NCBI GenBank assembly: GCA_009927005.1
Contig: RFNV01000128.1
Location: 1 to 35,939 of the forward strand
Origin: Pseudomonadota bacterium
GTDB taxonomy: Bacteria; Bdellovibrionota; FAC87; UBA2466
Length of the DNA: 35,939 nucleotides
Direction of reading: 5' to 3'
The position numbers were made by a program, and so were the translations under genes. Of this stretch, positions 1 through 8,273 are shown one piece after another (position 1 is the first letter of the stretch; every line of letters starts with the position of its first letter). The notes under the pieces are model-generated. The model was not told where the DNA came from. It made no database searches and saw only the letters and a list, made by a program, of their open reading frames with translations.

Positions 1-92
1 TGGCGGAGAGGAGAGGATTCGAACCTCCGATACGGTGTTACCCGTATAACGGTTTAGCAAACCGCCGCCTTCGACCACTCGGCCACCTCTCC
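1..92 (-). tRNA. tRNA-Ser (anticodon GCT)
   Basis: Read on the minus strand, the sequence opens with acceptor arm GGAGAGG and closes with CCTCTCC, discriminator G and an encoded CCA. The anticodon loop is TTGCTAA, giving anticodon GCT, which reads AGC/AGT serine codons. A long class II variable arm (TACGG...CCGTA) and a T-loop TTCGAAT confirm tRNA-Ser. The 3' CCA coincides with base 1, so the gene is complete but its downstream flank is outside the window. Confidence 0.96.
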
Positions 93-114
93 ACTAAATG
101 GGAAAGAAACACAG

Positions 115-143
115 CTTTTATCACCGGACTCCCGCTCATTCAA
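115..143 (-). promoter_or_regulatory. Possible sigma70-type promoter for tRNA-Ser(GCT)
   Basis: In the 58-base spacer between the two tRNA genes, the minus strand carries TTGAAT (138-143), a 17-base spacer, and TAAAAG (115-120). Each hexamer matches consensus at 4 of 6 positions. The position is right for separate transcription of the GCT tRNA, but co-transcription with the upstream TGA tRNA is equally possible. Confidence 0.3.
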
Positions 144-150
144 ACACTTC

Positions 151-240
151 TGGCGGAGAGGGGGGGATTCGAACCCCCGATACCCTTACGGGTATAACGG
201 TTTTCAAGACCGCCGCTTTCAACCACTCAGCCACCTCTCC
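151..240 (-). tRNA. tRNA-Ser (anticodon TGA)
   Basis: On the minus strand the gene begins GGAGAGG and ends CCTCTCC-G-CCA. The anticodon loop CTTGAAA gives anticodon TGA, reading TCN-type serine codons. It has a long variable arm (TACCC...GGGTA), as expected for a class II tRNA, and T-loop TTCGAAT. It is the upstream member of a tandem tRNA-Ser pair, and the CCA end is encoded. Confidence 0.96.
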
Positions 241-296
241 CTAACCGGTAAAACTTCTTCCGTTCAGAAGGCTTACGTTGGAGTCAACAGAGCCCT

Positions 297-1520
297 ATGT
301 TATATCTCCCCGTAGCGATGACGGCTATTCCAAATTTACAATTTCCTTGGGCTACTTTGCGAGTACCTTTAGAGGGGATGTCGTGCCTTGACATACCGCG
401 TCTTTCTGTTCACTCCATGGAAGAGGCCACGGCTTTCATCAAAGCCTATGGGTTTGATCCCAATCAAAAAGGGGACCTGATTCTTCTCTGGAAGTTTTTT
501 GATGATGCTATCGACTTCCTCGAAAAATCGCTCAACGACCCTGACTATTCGAAGGTGCCAGACCACTTACGTAGTCGCGAAGCGATTCAAGACATTCGAC
601 GCCTACTCATTCTGGCATCGGGGGAACTGGGTACTCTGGAACAAACTTTTAGCTGCGCTATTTTACGCATCATGCATGGCTTGATTCACTTGTCTTTTGA
701 TCCTCGCCACAAATTTTTTCATCAAATGCAGGTGCAAGTTCTCTCAAGGCTGGATCGCTATCTTCATGTCGATCCGGAGTCAGGAGCCACTTACCTCGGT
801 AAAGGGATTGAGGGTGAGGAAGGCATCAAGCTTCTTTTTTTCAAAAAGAAGGAAAGAAAAGATCGCTCTCGAGAAATGATTAAGCTGCTTCACAAAGCGG
901 ATAGCGTTGTGGAGGAGATCTATGATCGAGTCGGAATTCGCTTGGTGACTGAAACCAAGCTAGAGGCTCTTTGTGCAGTAAAATTTCTCATTGAAAAAAA
1001 TATTGTGAGCATGCCCAATATTCGTCCGGCGCGCTCAAGAAATCGGTTAATTGATATCAAAAGACTAAAATTTGAAATTGATCGAATCACTACTCATTTA
1101 AAAAAACACCCCGAAACTCAGCCTTACGTAAAAAAAATGTTTAATCGTTTGGAAAGTCGAATTGGAACTCGACAGCCCGGGCGAAGTATTTTTAACCCTC
1201 ACAGCAGTGAGCACTACCGAGCGATTCAATTTACGTGTAGAGAACTCGTTCGAGTCCCCAATCCGCTTTATCAAGCCTATATGGCCATTCAATCTCACGT
1301 TGAAAGTATTCCGGAAGGGTCTCATCTGCTCCAAGAGCTTTTTACGGCTCCTCCTGCAACGCACGAATTTGGATTCTTTCCCTACGAAGTTCAAGTGATG
1401 GACGTGAAAGCCTACGCGGATAGCGTCTTTGGAAAGAGCAATCACGATGAATACCGAAAGAAGCAACTTGACGCAGCAAGGAAACGGGTTTTTGGTCGCG
1501 AGCTCAGCCCACAAGACTGA
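297..1520 (+). CDS. Divergent RelA/SpoT-like nucleotidyltransferase-fold protein, function unknown
   Basis: This 407-residue protein has no signal peptide or membrane segment. Its second half follows the order of the RelA/SpoT synthetase domain. A Lys/Arg-rich helix (about 180-205) is followed by YDRVGIR (209-215), matching the DxxGxR strand of RSH enzymes. HYRAIQFT (306-313) resembles the YRAxH motif, and YEVQVMD (363-369) resembles the ExQxRT strand. The first ~180 residues are helical and show no HD hydrolase motif. The Arg-Thr after ExQ is Met-Asp here and the YRAxH histidine is Gln, so (p)ppGpp synthesis is not assured. I infer an RSH-fold protein with altered or no alarmone activity. 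ATG 297 was chosen because GGAG lies about 14 bases upstream; ATG 318 is an alternative. It is followed after 25 bases by a gene with its own promoter. Confidence 0.75.
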   Translation: MLYLPVAMTAIPNLQFPWATLRVPLEGMSCLDIPRLSVHSMEEATAFIKAYGFDPNQKGDLILLWKFFDDAIDFLEKSLNDPDYSKVPDHLRSREAIQDIRRLLILASGELGTLEQTFSCAILRIMHGLIHLSFDPRHKFFHQMQVQVLSRLDRYLHVDPESGATYLGKGIEGEEGIKLLFFKKKERKDRSREMIKLLHKADSVVEEIYDRVGIRLVTETKLEALCAVKFLIEKNIVSMPNIRPARSRNRLIDIKRLKFEIDRITTHLKKHPETQPYVKKMFNRLESRIGTRQPGRSIFNPHSSEHYRAIQFTCRELVRVPNPLYQAYMAIQSHVESIPEGSHLLQELFTAPPATHEFGFFPYEVQVMDVKAYADSVFGKSNHDEYRKKQLDAARKRVFGRELSPQD

Positions 1521-1528
1521 GTACGTCA

Positions 1529-1537
1529 TGCTATAAT
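1529..1537 (+). promoter_or_regulatory. Extended -10 promoter, probably leaderless, for the GYF protein
   Basis: TGCTATAAT is a perfect extended -10 element (TGn plus consensus TATAAT). The hexamer ends 8 bases before ATG 1546, so the predicted transcription start falls at or next to the A of the start codon. No Shine-Dalgarno is present in between. No good -35 box is seen, as is usual for extended -10 promoters. Confidence 0.55.
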
Positions 1538-1545
1538 AAAAATCT

Positions 1546-2913
1546 ATGAGTGCTTCCGATCACGGCCAAAATACTGCCTACTTTTTGGGAGTTGAGGGCG
1601 AACAAACCGGCCCTTTTTCTGAAGCAGATTTGAGAAGCCAAATTTCCCAGGGAACGCTATCGCCAGACACCCTGATTTGGTGGGAAGGCCAAAGCGATTG
1701 GCAGCGGATTGGTGATATCTCTAAATTTAAATCTCTGTTTGAATCACCGGTACAACCAGCTCCTAGTAAAGCTCCCATGGTTCGAACAACTCCAGAGCTG
1801 GAGGAGTATACGGTTGGAGGCTCTCACCCGACTCTTGATTGGATAGCCACTTTCGCTCGGACTGGAAAAGAACCCACTCCCATCTATGACTCAAAAGAGA
1901 GTTATTTTAAGCATGAGAAGGCAATTCCCGTAAAATCAGCTGTTTTGGCTCTCGCGGTTTGTTTGGTTGGTTTTGGCGTTTGGGCGGTTTTTAAATTTTC
2001 GGCCACCTCCGAGCGTAAAACAACGAAAAAGCAAGCTGTACCGAAAGATCAAGCGCTGCAAAAAAGAAGACAGCTTCTGGCTCAAGCCACCAGCCAGCTC
2101 CTTTTGAATCCGACCACTTCCATCCAGCAGCTCAATGACCTGATTAATCAGAACTCGAAAGATAATGAAGGCAAAGAAGCGGCCGAAGTCTTGCTCAATT
2201 ACTATCGACAAAACAAACAATTGGAATCTGCAGGCGATTTGCTATCTAAGTTGGAACGCTACTCAGAGGCTGCAAAAGCTTATTCTTCGGATCCTAAATT
2301 AGTCGCAAAGACCGAACCAGCTCTCTTTAAGGCCTTTCAGGGAACCACCGGAAAGGACAGTGCTGATTTTCTTTTAGAAGATATTCGCTTGCTCATTAAA
2401 CCACTCGATAAGCTCGACGTCGCAAAGGAGCGAATCGCACTTTTTGAAAAGACCTTTCCTGGTCTCACCCACCCTTTTAGTTACTATCAAATCCCCATGG
2501 ATCAGCAGATTACCAATATTTTCACAAGGCTCTCATCTGCTTTTGTCGGAATGCTTACCAAACACATCTCTGAAGAGTTTCCTCAAATCACGCTGGCGAG
2601 TCGCCCTCTTGTCGAAATAAAGAGAAATTCCGCAGGAGGTTTACGGATTATTGGGCGTTATAGCGGCGATCTGATACTCCGGACCGACCGAATGAAAGGA
2701 ATTTTCTTTCTCTACTGGCTCGTAGACAATCAGTGGTTATTAGTGGACACCAACCTAACTACTGACAGACAACGGTTTGCTGCTGCTACTCGAAAAAAAT
2801 ATGAGAGTGTGGTTCTCCAACCTGGTCAAATGCTTTCCTTTCTAGAAGGACAGTTTAGACAGCTCTACCCCAACCAGGGTCTACATGAATTGGTTTCTGC
2901 CGGAGATCGATAA
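1546..2913 (+). CDS. GYF-domain, single-pass membrane protein
   Basis: The first ~60 residues form a bacterial GYF_2-type domain: YFLGVEGEQTGPFSEADL, then a WWEGQSDWQRI segment, the usual W-rich end of this fold. These domains are small peptide-recognition modules in many delta-proteobacterial membrane and gliding-type proteins. A hydrophobic helix at about 131-150 (VLALAVCLVGFGVWAVF) follows a basic stretch, so the GYF domain should be cytoplasmic and the ~300-residue C-terminus periplasmic. The C-terminus looks mainly helical at first (about 165-270), then mixed, with no family I recognise. plsB starts 10 bases after its stop, so the two are probably co-transcribed. The partner and role are unknown. 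Confidence 0.75.
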   Translation: MSASDHGQNTAYFLGVEGEQTGPFSEADLRSQISQGTLSPDTLIWWEGQSDWQRIGDISKFKSLFESPVQPAPSKAPMVRTTPELEEYTVGGSHPTLDWIATFARTGKEPTPIYDSKESYFKHEKAIPVKSAVLALAVCLVGFGVWAVFKFSATSERKTTKKQAVPKDQALQKRRQLLAQATSQLLLNPTTSIQQLNDLINQNSKDNEGKEAAEVLLNYYRQNKQLESAGDLLSKLERYSEAAKAYSSDPKLVAKTEPALFKAFQGTTGKDSADFLLEDIRLLIKPLDKLDVAKERIALFEKTFPGLTHPFSYYQIPMDQQITNIFTRLSSAFVGMLTKHISEEFPQITLASRPLVEIKRNSAGGLRIIGRYSGDLILRTDRMKGIFFLYWLVDNQWLLVDTNLTTDRQRFAAATRKKYESVVLQPGQMLSFLEGQFRQLYPNQGLHELVSAGDR

Positions 2914-2923
2914 TTAACTAAAA

Positions 2924-5413
2924 ATGTTGAACGCTCTTTACCAATTCATCGATAAGCTCTGGCAAAAAATATCAAATCTTATTTTCGTCCGTTTTGCTTT
3001 TGATATTCCTGTTGATACTTTTCCCAAAGATAAGAAATCACGCAAATTAGTTTTCTGTTTAACTCACGGGGGAATCATTGAATGGTTAATTCTATCTAGT
3101 TGGTGCCGTAAAAACGGCTTGGGCGCCATTTTAATTGCTAATCGAAAGAAGATACTTTTTCTCTCAAAACCACTCTATTTTTTACAAACCGTTTTTACTA
3201 AAAAGTCGTTCTCGGACCTATTCCTCTCACAAGAACAAGGACCGCGGCTTATCTTCTGTCCCCCGGGTGAGCGTAAGGAACTCTTTAAGCCCACTGAAAC
3301 TGAGGGATTAATTGCGGACCTTTTCAGCTTTGAGAAACAGTCTGGGGAAGAAATGAGTTTTGTCTTTATCCCTGTTTTTATTTGTTGGAGAAAACACCTG
3401 CGGGGCACCTCAAGACAGCTGAGTGAATACTTTCTCGGATTAAGTTCAAGACCAAATTTTTTGGGAAAGATTTGGTACCTTGCTCGCAAGCGCACTGACA
3501 GCACGGTTAAAGCCCTTACTCCAATACTCTTTTCGCCGACTGAACCCACAGATATATCGGATGATATCGATGGCATTGATGCCACCCGTATGGCTCGCAT
3601 GGTTCGAAGGAAGGTTTTAGTAGAAATCAGTCAGGAAATGCGAGTAGTTCTTGGCCCTCGTTACTTTTCGCCCTACCTGATTAAAGAAAACATCATGCGG
3701 GATCCCCAGATCCTCCTGCTAATTGATCAAATTTCTAAGGAAAAGAACATTGATAAGAGAAAGATTATGGGCCAAGCCTATACTTTTCTCACCGAGATTG
3801 CTGCCAATTACACCTTCCGATTTGTAGAGGTCATGTATGGTGTTCTGACCTGGCTTTTTGGAAAGATTTTTGAGGATGTTGTCGTTGATGCCAACCAGGT
3901 TCAAGCGTTAAGAGAAACCCTCAAAACTCGTTCAGCCGTTTTTGTTTCCTGTCACCGCAGCCACCTGGACTACATGGTTGTTCCGGGAGTTCTCTTTGTT
4001 CAAGATATCGTCACTCCCCATATCGCGGCAGGAGTCAATTTAGCTTTTTGGCCAGTGGGCCCCTTTCTGAGAATGGGTGGTGCATTTTTTATTCGTCGCT
4101 CTTTCCGAGGGGAGCCACTTTACGCGCTTTGCTTGCAGAAATATATCGATTGGCTGATCAAGAACCGAATCAATATAAAGTTTTTCATTGAAGGCACCCG
4201 CAGCCGGACGGGGAAAATGTTGCCCCCAGCCTATGGGCTTTTGAAAATGGTCCTAAATCCTTACCAGCAGGGTCAAATCGAAGACCTGGCACTTATTCCC
4301 ATTTCAATTTCTTACGACGAAGTTCTCGAGGAAAAATCCTACGGAAAGGAACTGGCTGGCGCTCAGAAGGAAAAGGAATCTGCATCAGGCCTCGTAAAAT
4401 CGCGGAAACTTTTTCAACGAAATATCGGAAAAGTTTACGTGAGATTTGCACCAGGCATTTCAGTTAAGGCAGAGACCCAACTCGGAAATGAACAGGGGCT
4501 CGATTCCACCCTTATGCTCCAGAAACTTGCTTTTCAGATCTGTAAATCCATTAACGACGTTACCCCAGTTACACCGAAGTCGATTTTGGCTAGCATCCTT
4601 TTATGTCATGAGCGAAATGCGCTGAGCTTAGAAGAAATTCTGAGGGCCTCGGAACTTTTAGGAAACTACACTACTTGGGCACACGCCGAGCTCAGCTGTG
4701 GAGTCGATCCCGTACAATTAAGAAGATCTGTGGAAAACACAGTAAAAAAACTCCTAGGGAATCAGACTCTTGAAACTGAGACAGCTGTCCCTGTTCGGTA
4801 TTTTTTAGAGGATCGCAAACGTATCAACATGGTTTTTTATAAGAACAATGCAATACATTGTTTCGTCATGCCCAGTATCACGAGCCTTTCGATGGCTAGG
4901 ACCCGGTCCCAACAGAGGGAACAGATACTTAAACATGCTTTTTCTCTGAGAAATATTTTTAAATTTGAGTTCTTTTTTAGTCCTTCAAGTATTTTCAGTG
5001 CAGAAGTAAATCGAACTATCGATTATTTCAAGCAGCCTGCTTTTTCTGGGGATCTCTCTGTATTTCTAAGGCTTAATCGGGACATTATTGAAAGTTATCT
5101 CATAGCTTTTGAGACGATCCAAAATGAAGCGGTTGGAGAGCAAGAACTCAAGACCGCGCTACAAAAAGTAGTACGTGAAGCAGTTCAAAGGGTTGAAGAG
5201 AAAAAGGGGTTTGTCACTGAGTGTGTTTCCACACAAAACTTCACCAATGCCTTTAAACTCATGGAAAATATCGCGCTGATTGAGTTTAAACGAGATTCGG
5301 ATCAAGTTTTGATCTCTCTAAGGCCTTGGAATGAAGAGGCAAACGAAATCTTAACTGAACTAAGAGAATTCTACATTGCGCTGATGAATCCACCCAGAGG
5401 AACAAATAGTTAG
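2924..5413 (+). CDS. plsB: Glycerol-3-phosphate 1-O-acyltransferase PlsB
   Basis: This is the membrane-associated enzyme that acylates sn-glycerol-3-phosphate at position 1, the first step of phospholipid synthesis. The four acyltransferase blocks are in order: HRSHLD (344-349, the HX4D catalytic pair), GGAFFIRRSF (385-394), FIEGTRSRTGK (421-431) and the later LALIPISISYDEV. At 829 residues it matches full-length PlsB (about 810). As in other PlsB proteins the first ~300 residues precede the catalytic core. Here they contain THGGIIEWLIL, an acyltransferase-like stretch lacking the HX4D pair. It follows the GYF gene by 10 bases with only a weak ribosome site. Its 3' end overlaps the convergent cpaF-like gene by 4 bases. 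Confidence 0.93.
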   Translation: MLNALYQFIDKLWQKISNLIFVRFAFDIPVDTFPKDKKSRKLVFCLTHGGIIEWLILSSWCRKNGLGAILIANRKKILFLSKPLYFLQTVFTKKSFSDLFLSQEQGPRLIFCPPGERKELFKPTETEGLIADLFSFEKQSGEEMSFVFIPVFICWRKHLRGTSRQLSEYFLGLSSRPNFLGKIWYLARKRTDSTVKALTPILFSPTEPTDISDDIDGIDATRMARMVRRKVLVEISQEMRVVLGPRYFSPYLIKENIMRDPQILLLIDQISKEKNIDKRKIMGQAYTFLTEIAANYTFRFVEVMYGVLTWLFGKIFEDVVVDANQVQALRETLKTRSAVFVSCHRSHLDYMVVPGVLFVQDIVTPHIAAGVNLAFWPVGPFLRMGGAFFIRRSFRGEPLYALCLQKYIDWLIKNRINIKFFIEGTRSRTGKMLPPAYGLLKMVLNPYQQGQIEDLALIPISISYDEVLEEKSYGKELAGAQKEKESASGLVKSRKLFQRNIGKVYVRFAPGISVKAETQLGNEQGLDSTLMLQKLAFQICKSINDVTPVTPKSILASILLCHERNALSLEEILRASELLGNYTTWAHAELSCGVDPVQLRRSVENTVKKLLGNQTLETETAVPVRYFLEDRKRINMVFYKNNAIHCFVMPSITSLSMARTRSQQREQILKHAFSLRNIFKFEFFFSPSSIFSAEVNRTIDYFKQPAFSGDLSVFLRLNRDIIESYLIAFETIQNEAVGEQELKTALQKVVREAVQRVEEKKGFVTECVSTQNFTNAFKLMENIALIEFKRDSDQVLISLRPWNEEANEILTELREFYIALMNPPRGTNS

Positions 5414-6534
5414 GCAGCCCGGGTTTGGTTGTTTGGGGGACTTTGCTTTTTCCCAAACATCTCTTTGGGAAACGGCAGCTGATTTACCTCAATCTCTTTT
5501 AGAAAGCTTGGCAGATTTCCAGTTGGGTTTAGAATTCCGAGCACTTTTCCATCTTTATCACGGCCCCACTGCTCAAACAGGTAGATATCATTTGTCTGAT
5601 AGTTTCCATGAATGTCCATTCCCAGACACTCTGAAATGTGCGTGACTTTTCGAGACCCGTCTTGAAGACGAGAAAGCTGTATCACTATTTGGATTGCAGA
5701 CGCGACTTGGGCTCGGACAGCTTGAACTGGAACTTCGGAATCGGTCATGAGGGCCAATGTTTCAAGGCGAGTTAGGCATTCCTTTGGATTGTTCGAGTGG
5801 ACAGTACCCATCGAACCCGAATGGCCTGTATTCATCGAACTAATTAAATCGAGCGCTTCTCCTCCGCGCACCTCACCCACAATGACTCGATCGGGTCGTA
5901 GCCGAAGTGATGACTTCACTAGATCTCTTAGAGTCACTGTTCCTTTTCCAAACTCATTTGCTGGTCTGCCTTCGAAATACACGACGTGTTTATTATGGAT
6001 TCTCAATTCGGAAGAATCCTCTAGCACCACAATTCTCTGTTCTGGCTGACACCGGCTCGCCAGAATATTTAAAATGGTTGTTTTTCCCGATCCCGTTCCA
6101 CCTGAAACGATAATGTTCTTTTTTAGGTAAAGACAGACATCAATAAATCGAGCCGCATCGGGAGTCAGCGCTCCCCGGGAAATAAGATCTTTAAGCTCTA
6201 GCTTGTTTTTGGAAAACTTTCGAATACATACCGTTGTGCCATTTTTAGCTACGGGAGGAACAACAGCGTGAATTCGTGATCCGTCTGGTAATCTGGCATC
6301 TAGAAAAGGGGCTTCTTCGGAGATGGGTCGGCCAACATACTGAGAGATGTTCCTTACCGCAGCCATCAAAGCCTGCTCATCTTCGAATTTTGAATCCACC
6401 ATCTCAACCTGGCCAGCGCGCTCAATGAAAATCTGCTTCGGTCCATTGATCATAATTTCGGTGACAGAATCATCTTTCAGATATTGGGAAACAGGACCTA
6501 AGAAAACCTGAACTGACGTTTCAAAGACTGACAT
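5410..6534 (-). CDS. cpaF: CpaF/TadA-family secretion ATPase
   Basis: This is a type II/IV secretion-type hexameric ATPase of the CpaF/TadA branch, which powers Tad/Flp pilus assembly and similar systems from the cytoplasm. The N-terminal domain (about 15-105) has the family signature VTEIMINGP...IFIERAG. Walker A is GGTGSGKT (145-152), the Asp box lies at ILEDSSEL-like VVLEDSSEL (169-177), Walker B at RVIVGEVRGGEA (216-227), and the His box at TGHSGSMGTVHSNNP. All catalytic motifs are intact. At 374 residues it lacks the long N-terminal FHA or ParA-like extensions of some homologues. It starts 13 bases after the secreted Pro-rich protein and is probably its operon partner. No pilin, TadB/C or secretin gene is adjacent, so its apparatus must be encoded elsewhere. 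Confidence 0.9.
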   Translation of the reverse strand: MSVFETSVQVFLGPVSQYLKDDSVTEIMINGPKQIFIERAGQVEMVDSKFEDEQALMAAVRNISQYVGRPISEEAPFLDARLPDGSRIHAVVPPVAKNGTTVCIRKFSKNKLELKDLISRGALTPDAARFIDVCLYLKKNIIVSGGTGSGKTTILNILASRCQPEQRIVVLEDSSELRIHNKHVVYFEGRPANEFGKGTVTLRDLVKSSLRLRPDRVIVGEVRGGEALDLISSMNTGHSGSMGTVHSNNPKECLTRLETLALMTDSEVPVQAVRAQVASAIQIVIQLSRLQDGSRKVTHISECLGMDIHGNYQTNDIYLFEQWGRDKDGKVLGILNPTGNLPSFLKEIEVNQLPFPKEMFGKKQSPPNNQTRAA

Positions 6535-6547
6535 GTGGTGACTCTTT

Positions 6548-7417
6548 CTACTCGACTTTAATTTCGCCTCGAGCGCCGCTCAAGGCATCGTAATATTCGT
6601 AAACCCCTGGCTCTGCATCGAATTCAATTTCCGTGACCTTTGAAGTACTCACTTCGCGGTATTCCTCAACGGATTTCACTTCTGATTGGCTTGCAATCCA
6701 GCGTTGAATTCTTGGCTTTACAAAAACAAGTGCTGCGGGCTTCGCTCCCGTCGTAACAAAGAGAAGGCGGTTTTTGTTCCCGTTCTGTTTCATGCGAATG
6801 AGAGTGGGAAAAAACGTTTCTCCCGACAAAATGATCGAAAAATCTGTCACCCCAGGAAGAGCAACTAGCTCTGATTTTACTGGTACCGGTTCAGGCTCTG
6901 GTGGCCCGGCCACTTCTTTCGTCTCTACTTTGGCCACAGGCTCTTGAACAGCCGGCAAGGCTGGGACAGCAGCTGGAGTTGACTCCGCCACCGGTGCTTC
7001 TGAGACTTTTAAAGCTTCCGGAATAGCTGGAACTTCGGCAACTTTGCTTTCTTTTGGCTCAACAACCGGATTTTCTTCAGCTGCTGGTTTTTCCTCAATA
7101 ACTGGTTTCTCGGAAACTGGAGCTTCAGAAATTTTAACTTCCTCCACGGGAGGCATTTCCGGAGCAGCGACTGGTGCAACTATTTGCGGGGCTGGCTCCA
7201 CTATTTGGACCGGAGCTTCATCAGCAGCAGCAGGTTCACGTACTTCGGCAGGCTCACGTACTTCGGCAGGTGGTGCCTCCACATAAGTGGACGGATCCAG
7301 TAGTAACGAGGGATCCTCGTTATATTTTTCGAGAAGTTCAGACTCGGATGGACCCGCAAGGCAAGGTTGAACTAACAAGATCCCGATCATTCCTAGTAAA
7401 AAAGGTGACTTAAGCAT
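6548..7417 (-). CDS. Secreted Pro/Ala/Glu-rich protein with possible cupredoxin-like C-terminal domain
   Basis: The 289-residue protein begins with a clear signal peptide (MLKSPFLLGMIGILLVQPCLA, cleavage near residue 22). Residues about 45-185 are low-complexity repeats of Pro, Ala, Val and Glu (EKPVIEEKPAAEENPVVEP and similar), probably an extended periplasmic spacer. The last ~100 residues look folded. FSIILSGETFFPTLIRMKQN, LLFVTTGAKPAALVF and GVYEYYDALSGARGEIKV resemble the strand pattern of EfeO/cupredoxin-like domains. The usual Cys/His/Met copper ligands are absent, so any such domain is non-metallated. GAGGGAACT upstream of the ATG is a good ribosome site. It precedes the CpaF-like ATPase by 13 bases and may be an exported component of the same machine. 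The domain assignment is tentative. Confidence 0.65.
   Translation of the reverse strand: MLKSPFLLGMIGILLVQPCLAGPSESELLEKYNEDPSLLLDPSTYVEAPPAEVREPAEVREPAAADEAPVQIVEPAPQIVAPVAAPEMPPVEEVKISEAPVSEKPVIEEKPAAEENPVVEPKESKVAEVPAIPEALKVSEAPVAESTPAAVPALPAVQEPVAKVETKEVAGPPEPEPVPVKSELVALPGVTDFSIILSGETFFPTLIRMKQNGNKNRLLFVTTGAKPAALVFVKPRIQRWIASQSEVKSVEEYREVSTSKVTEIEFDAEPGVYEYYDALSGARGEIKVE
7233..7268 (-). repeat. 18-bp tandem repeat, two copies, within the Pro-rich spacer
   Basis: GGTTCACGTACTTCGGCA (7233-7250) is followed directly by GGCTCACGTACTTCGGCA (7251-7268), differing at one base. On the coding strand this encodes a duplicated AEVREP unit. It is the cleanest part of a longer degenerate Pro/Glu repeat. 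Confidence 0.85.
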
Positions 7418-7628
7418 AGTTCCCTCAGCTATCCTTATCGACCGTTTTGAGCTGGTGCCTAAACAAAATATCTTCGAAGTGTAAACCTCGAGCCGCGGTG
7501 TTTAAAACTTAGCTGAAACTGAAAGTGTATTCAAAAAGAACACTCATCTAAGTAATTGTTTTTAATGCTTTTTATCTGGGTTGGGTTTGTGGAGGGGTTG
7601 GCAAACTTTCTGCACCTGGAATGAGTAA

Positions 7629-8273
7629 ATGATCTTTCGAGTTCACAACTTATTGGTGCTTCTCCTCGCTGGGCATTTTGCTCTCGCCAATGAAACAGTT
7701 ACGCCAGAAGAGCGAAAAGCCGAATTTGCAAAGCCTCGGGGATTTTCCCAATCGACTTCTTCAGCTCCTTCGGGCGCCGCCAGCAGCAGTAGCACCTCAG
7801 GTGCAGCTCGACTCTCGCCCGTAACCGCTTCCGTCACAGACGTGTACAGTAAAATGGGGGATAGTTTTTCTAAAGAGATTAATACTCTCAGCAAAAATTT
7901 CTCTCTTCCAAAGATTAAGGATGAGCCCAATTACCTCGAAGAACTTGAGAAAGCTAGTAAGAGCCTGGATTCTGCGAGCACTGCAGATGGCAGTTCAAGC
8001 TCTTCATTGATTGCGCAATACACTGATGCCTTCATTTCAACTCTTTTTGAACTAACTCAAATGCAAATTCAGTATGAACTTTCAAAAATGAATCGGAAAG
8101 CAGTTGCACCAAAGGCACCCCTTAAAAACCATGATCCTTCAGAGCAAAAAAGCATCTCCCCCTCTCCTATCTCTCTTCGAACAAGAATCAGTGCCACGCA
8201 GGGTTATGGGAAGGGACTTTTTCCAAGTGAGATCGACAACCTAAACGCAAAAGCCTATAACCCGCCTAAGTGA
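7629..8273 (+). CDS. Small secreted or periplasmic protein, function unknown
   Basis: The 214-residue protein starts with a plausible signal peptide (MIFRVHNLLVLLLAGHFALA, then NE). A Ser/Ala-rich region follows (about 40-60, with runs such as SSAPSGAASSSSTSG). A helical amphipathic segment then contains SLIAQYTDAFISTLFELTQM (about 125-145). I do not recognise a family. Helices of this kind resemble needle or filament subunits superficially, but that is not evidence of function. ATG 7629 has no strong Shine-Dalgarno; ATG 7621, 8 bases upstream, opens only a three-codon frame. The 3' end overlaps trmFO (opposite strand) by 19 bases. The 211 bases upstream hold the divergent promoters for this gene and the Pro-rich protein; I see no further gene there. 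Confidence 0.6.
   Translation: MIFRVHNLLVLLLAGHFALANETVTPEERKAEFAKPRGFSQSTSSAPSGAASSSSTSGAARLSPVTASVTDVYSKMGDSFSKEINTLSKNFSLPKIKDEPNYLEELEKASKSLDSASTADGSSSSSLIAQYTDAFISTLFELTQMQIQYELSKMNRKAVAPKAPLKNHDPSEQKSISPSPISLRTRISATQGYGKGLFPSEIDNLNAKAYNPPK

Noticed and set aside
1-240. Two tRNA-Ser genes considered as an integration site
   Set aside because: No integrase, direct-repeat att remnants or foreign-looking genes are seen on the right side. The left side is outside the window.
5431-5458. Inverted repeat GTTTGGG...CCCAAAC as a plsB terminator
   Set aside because: It lies inside the cpaF coding region with a 14-base loop and no T-run after it.
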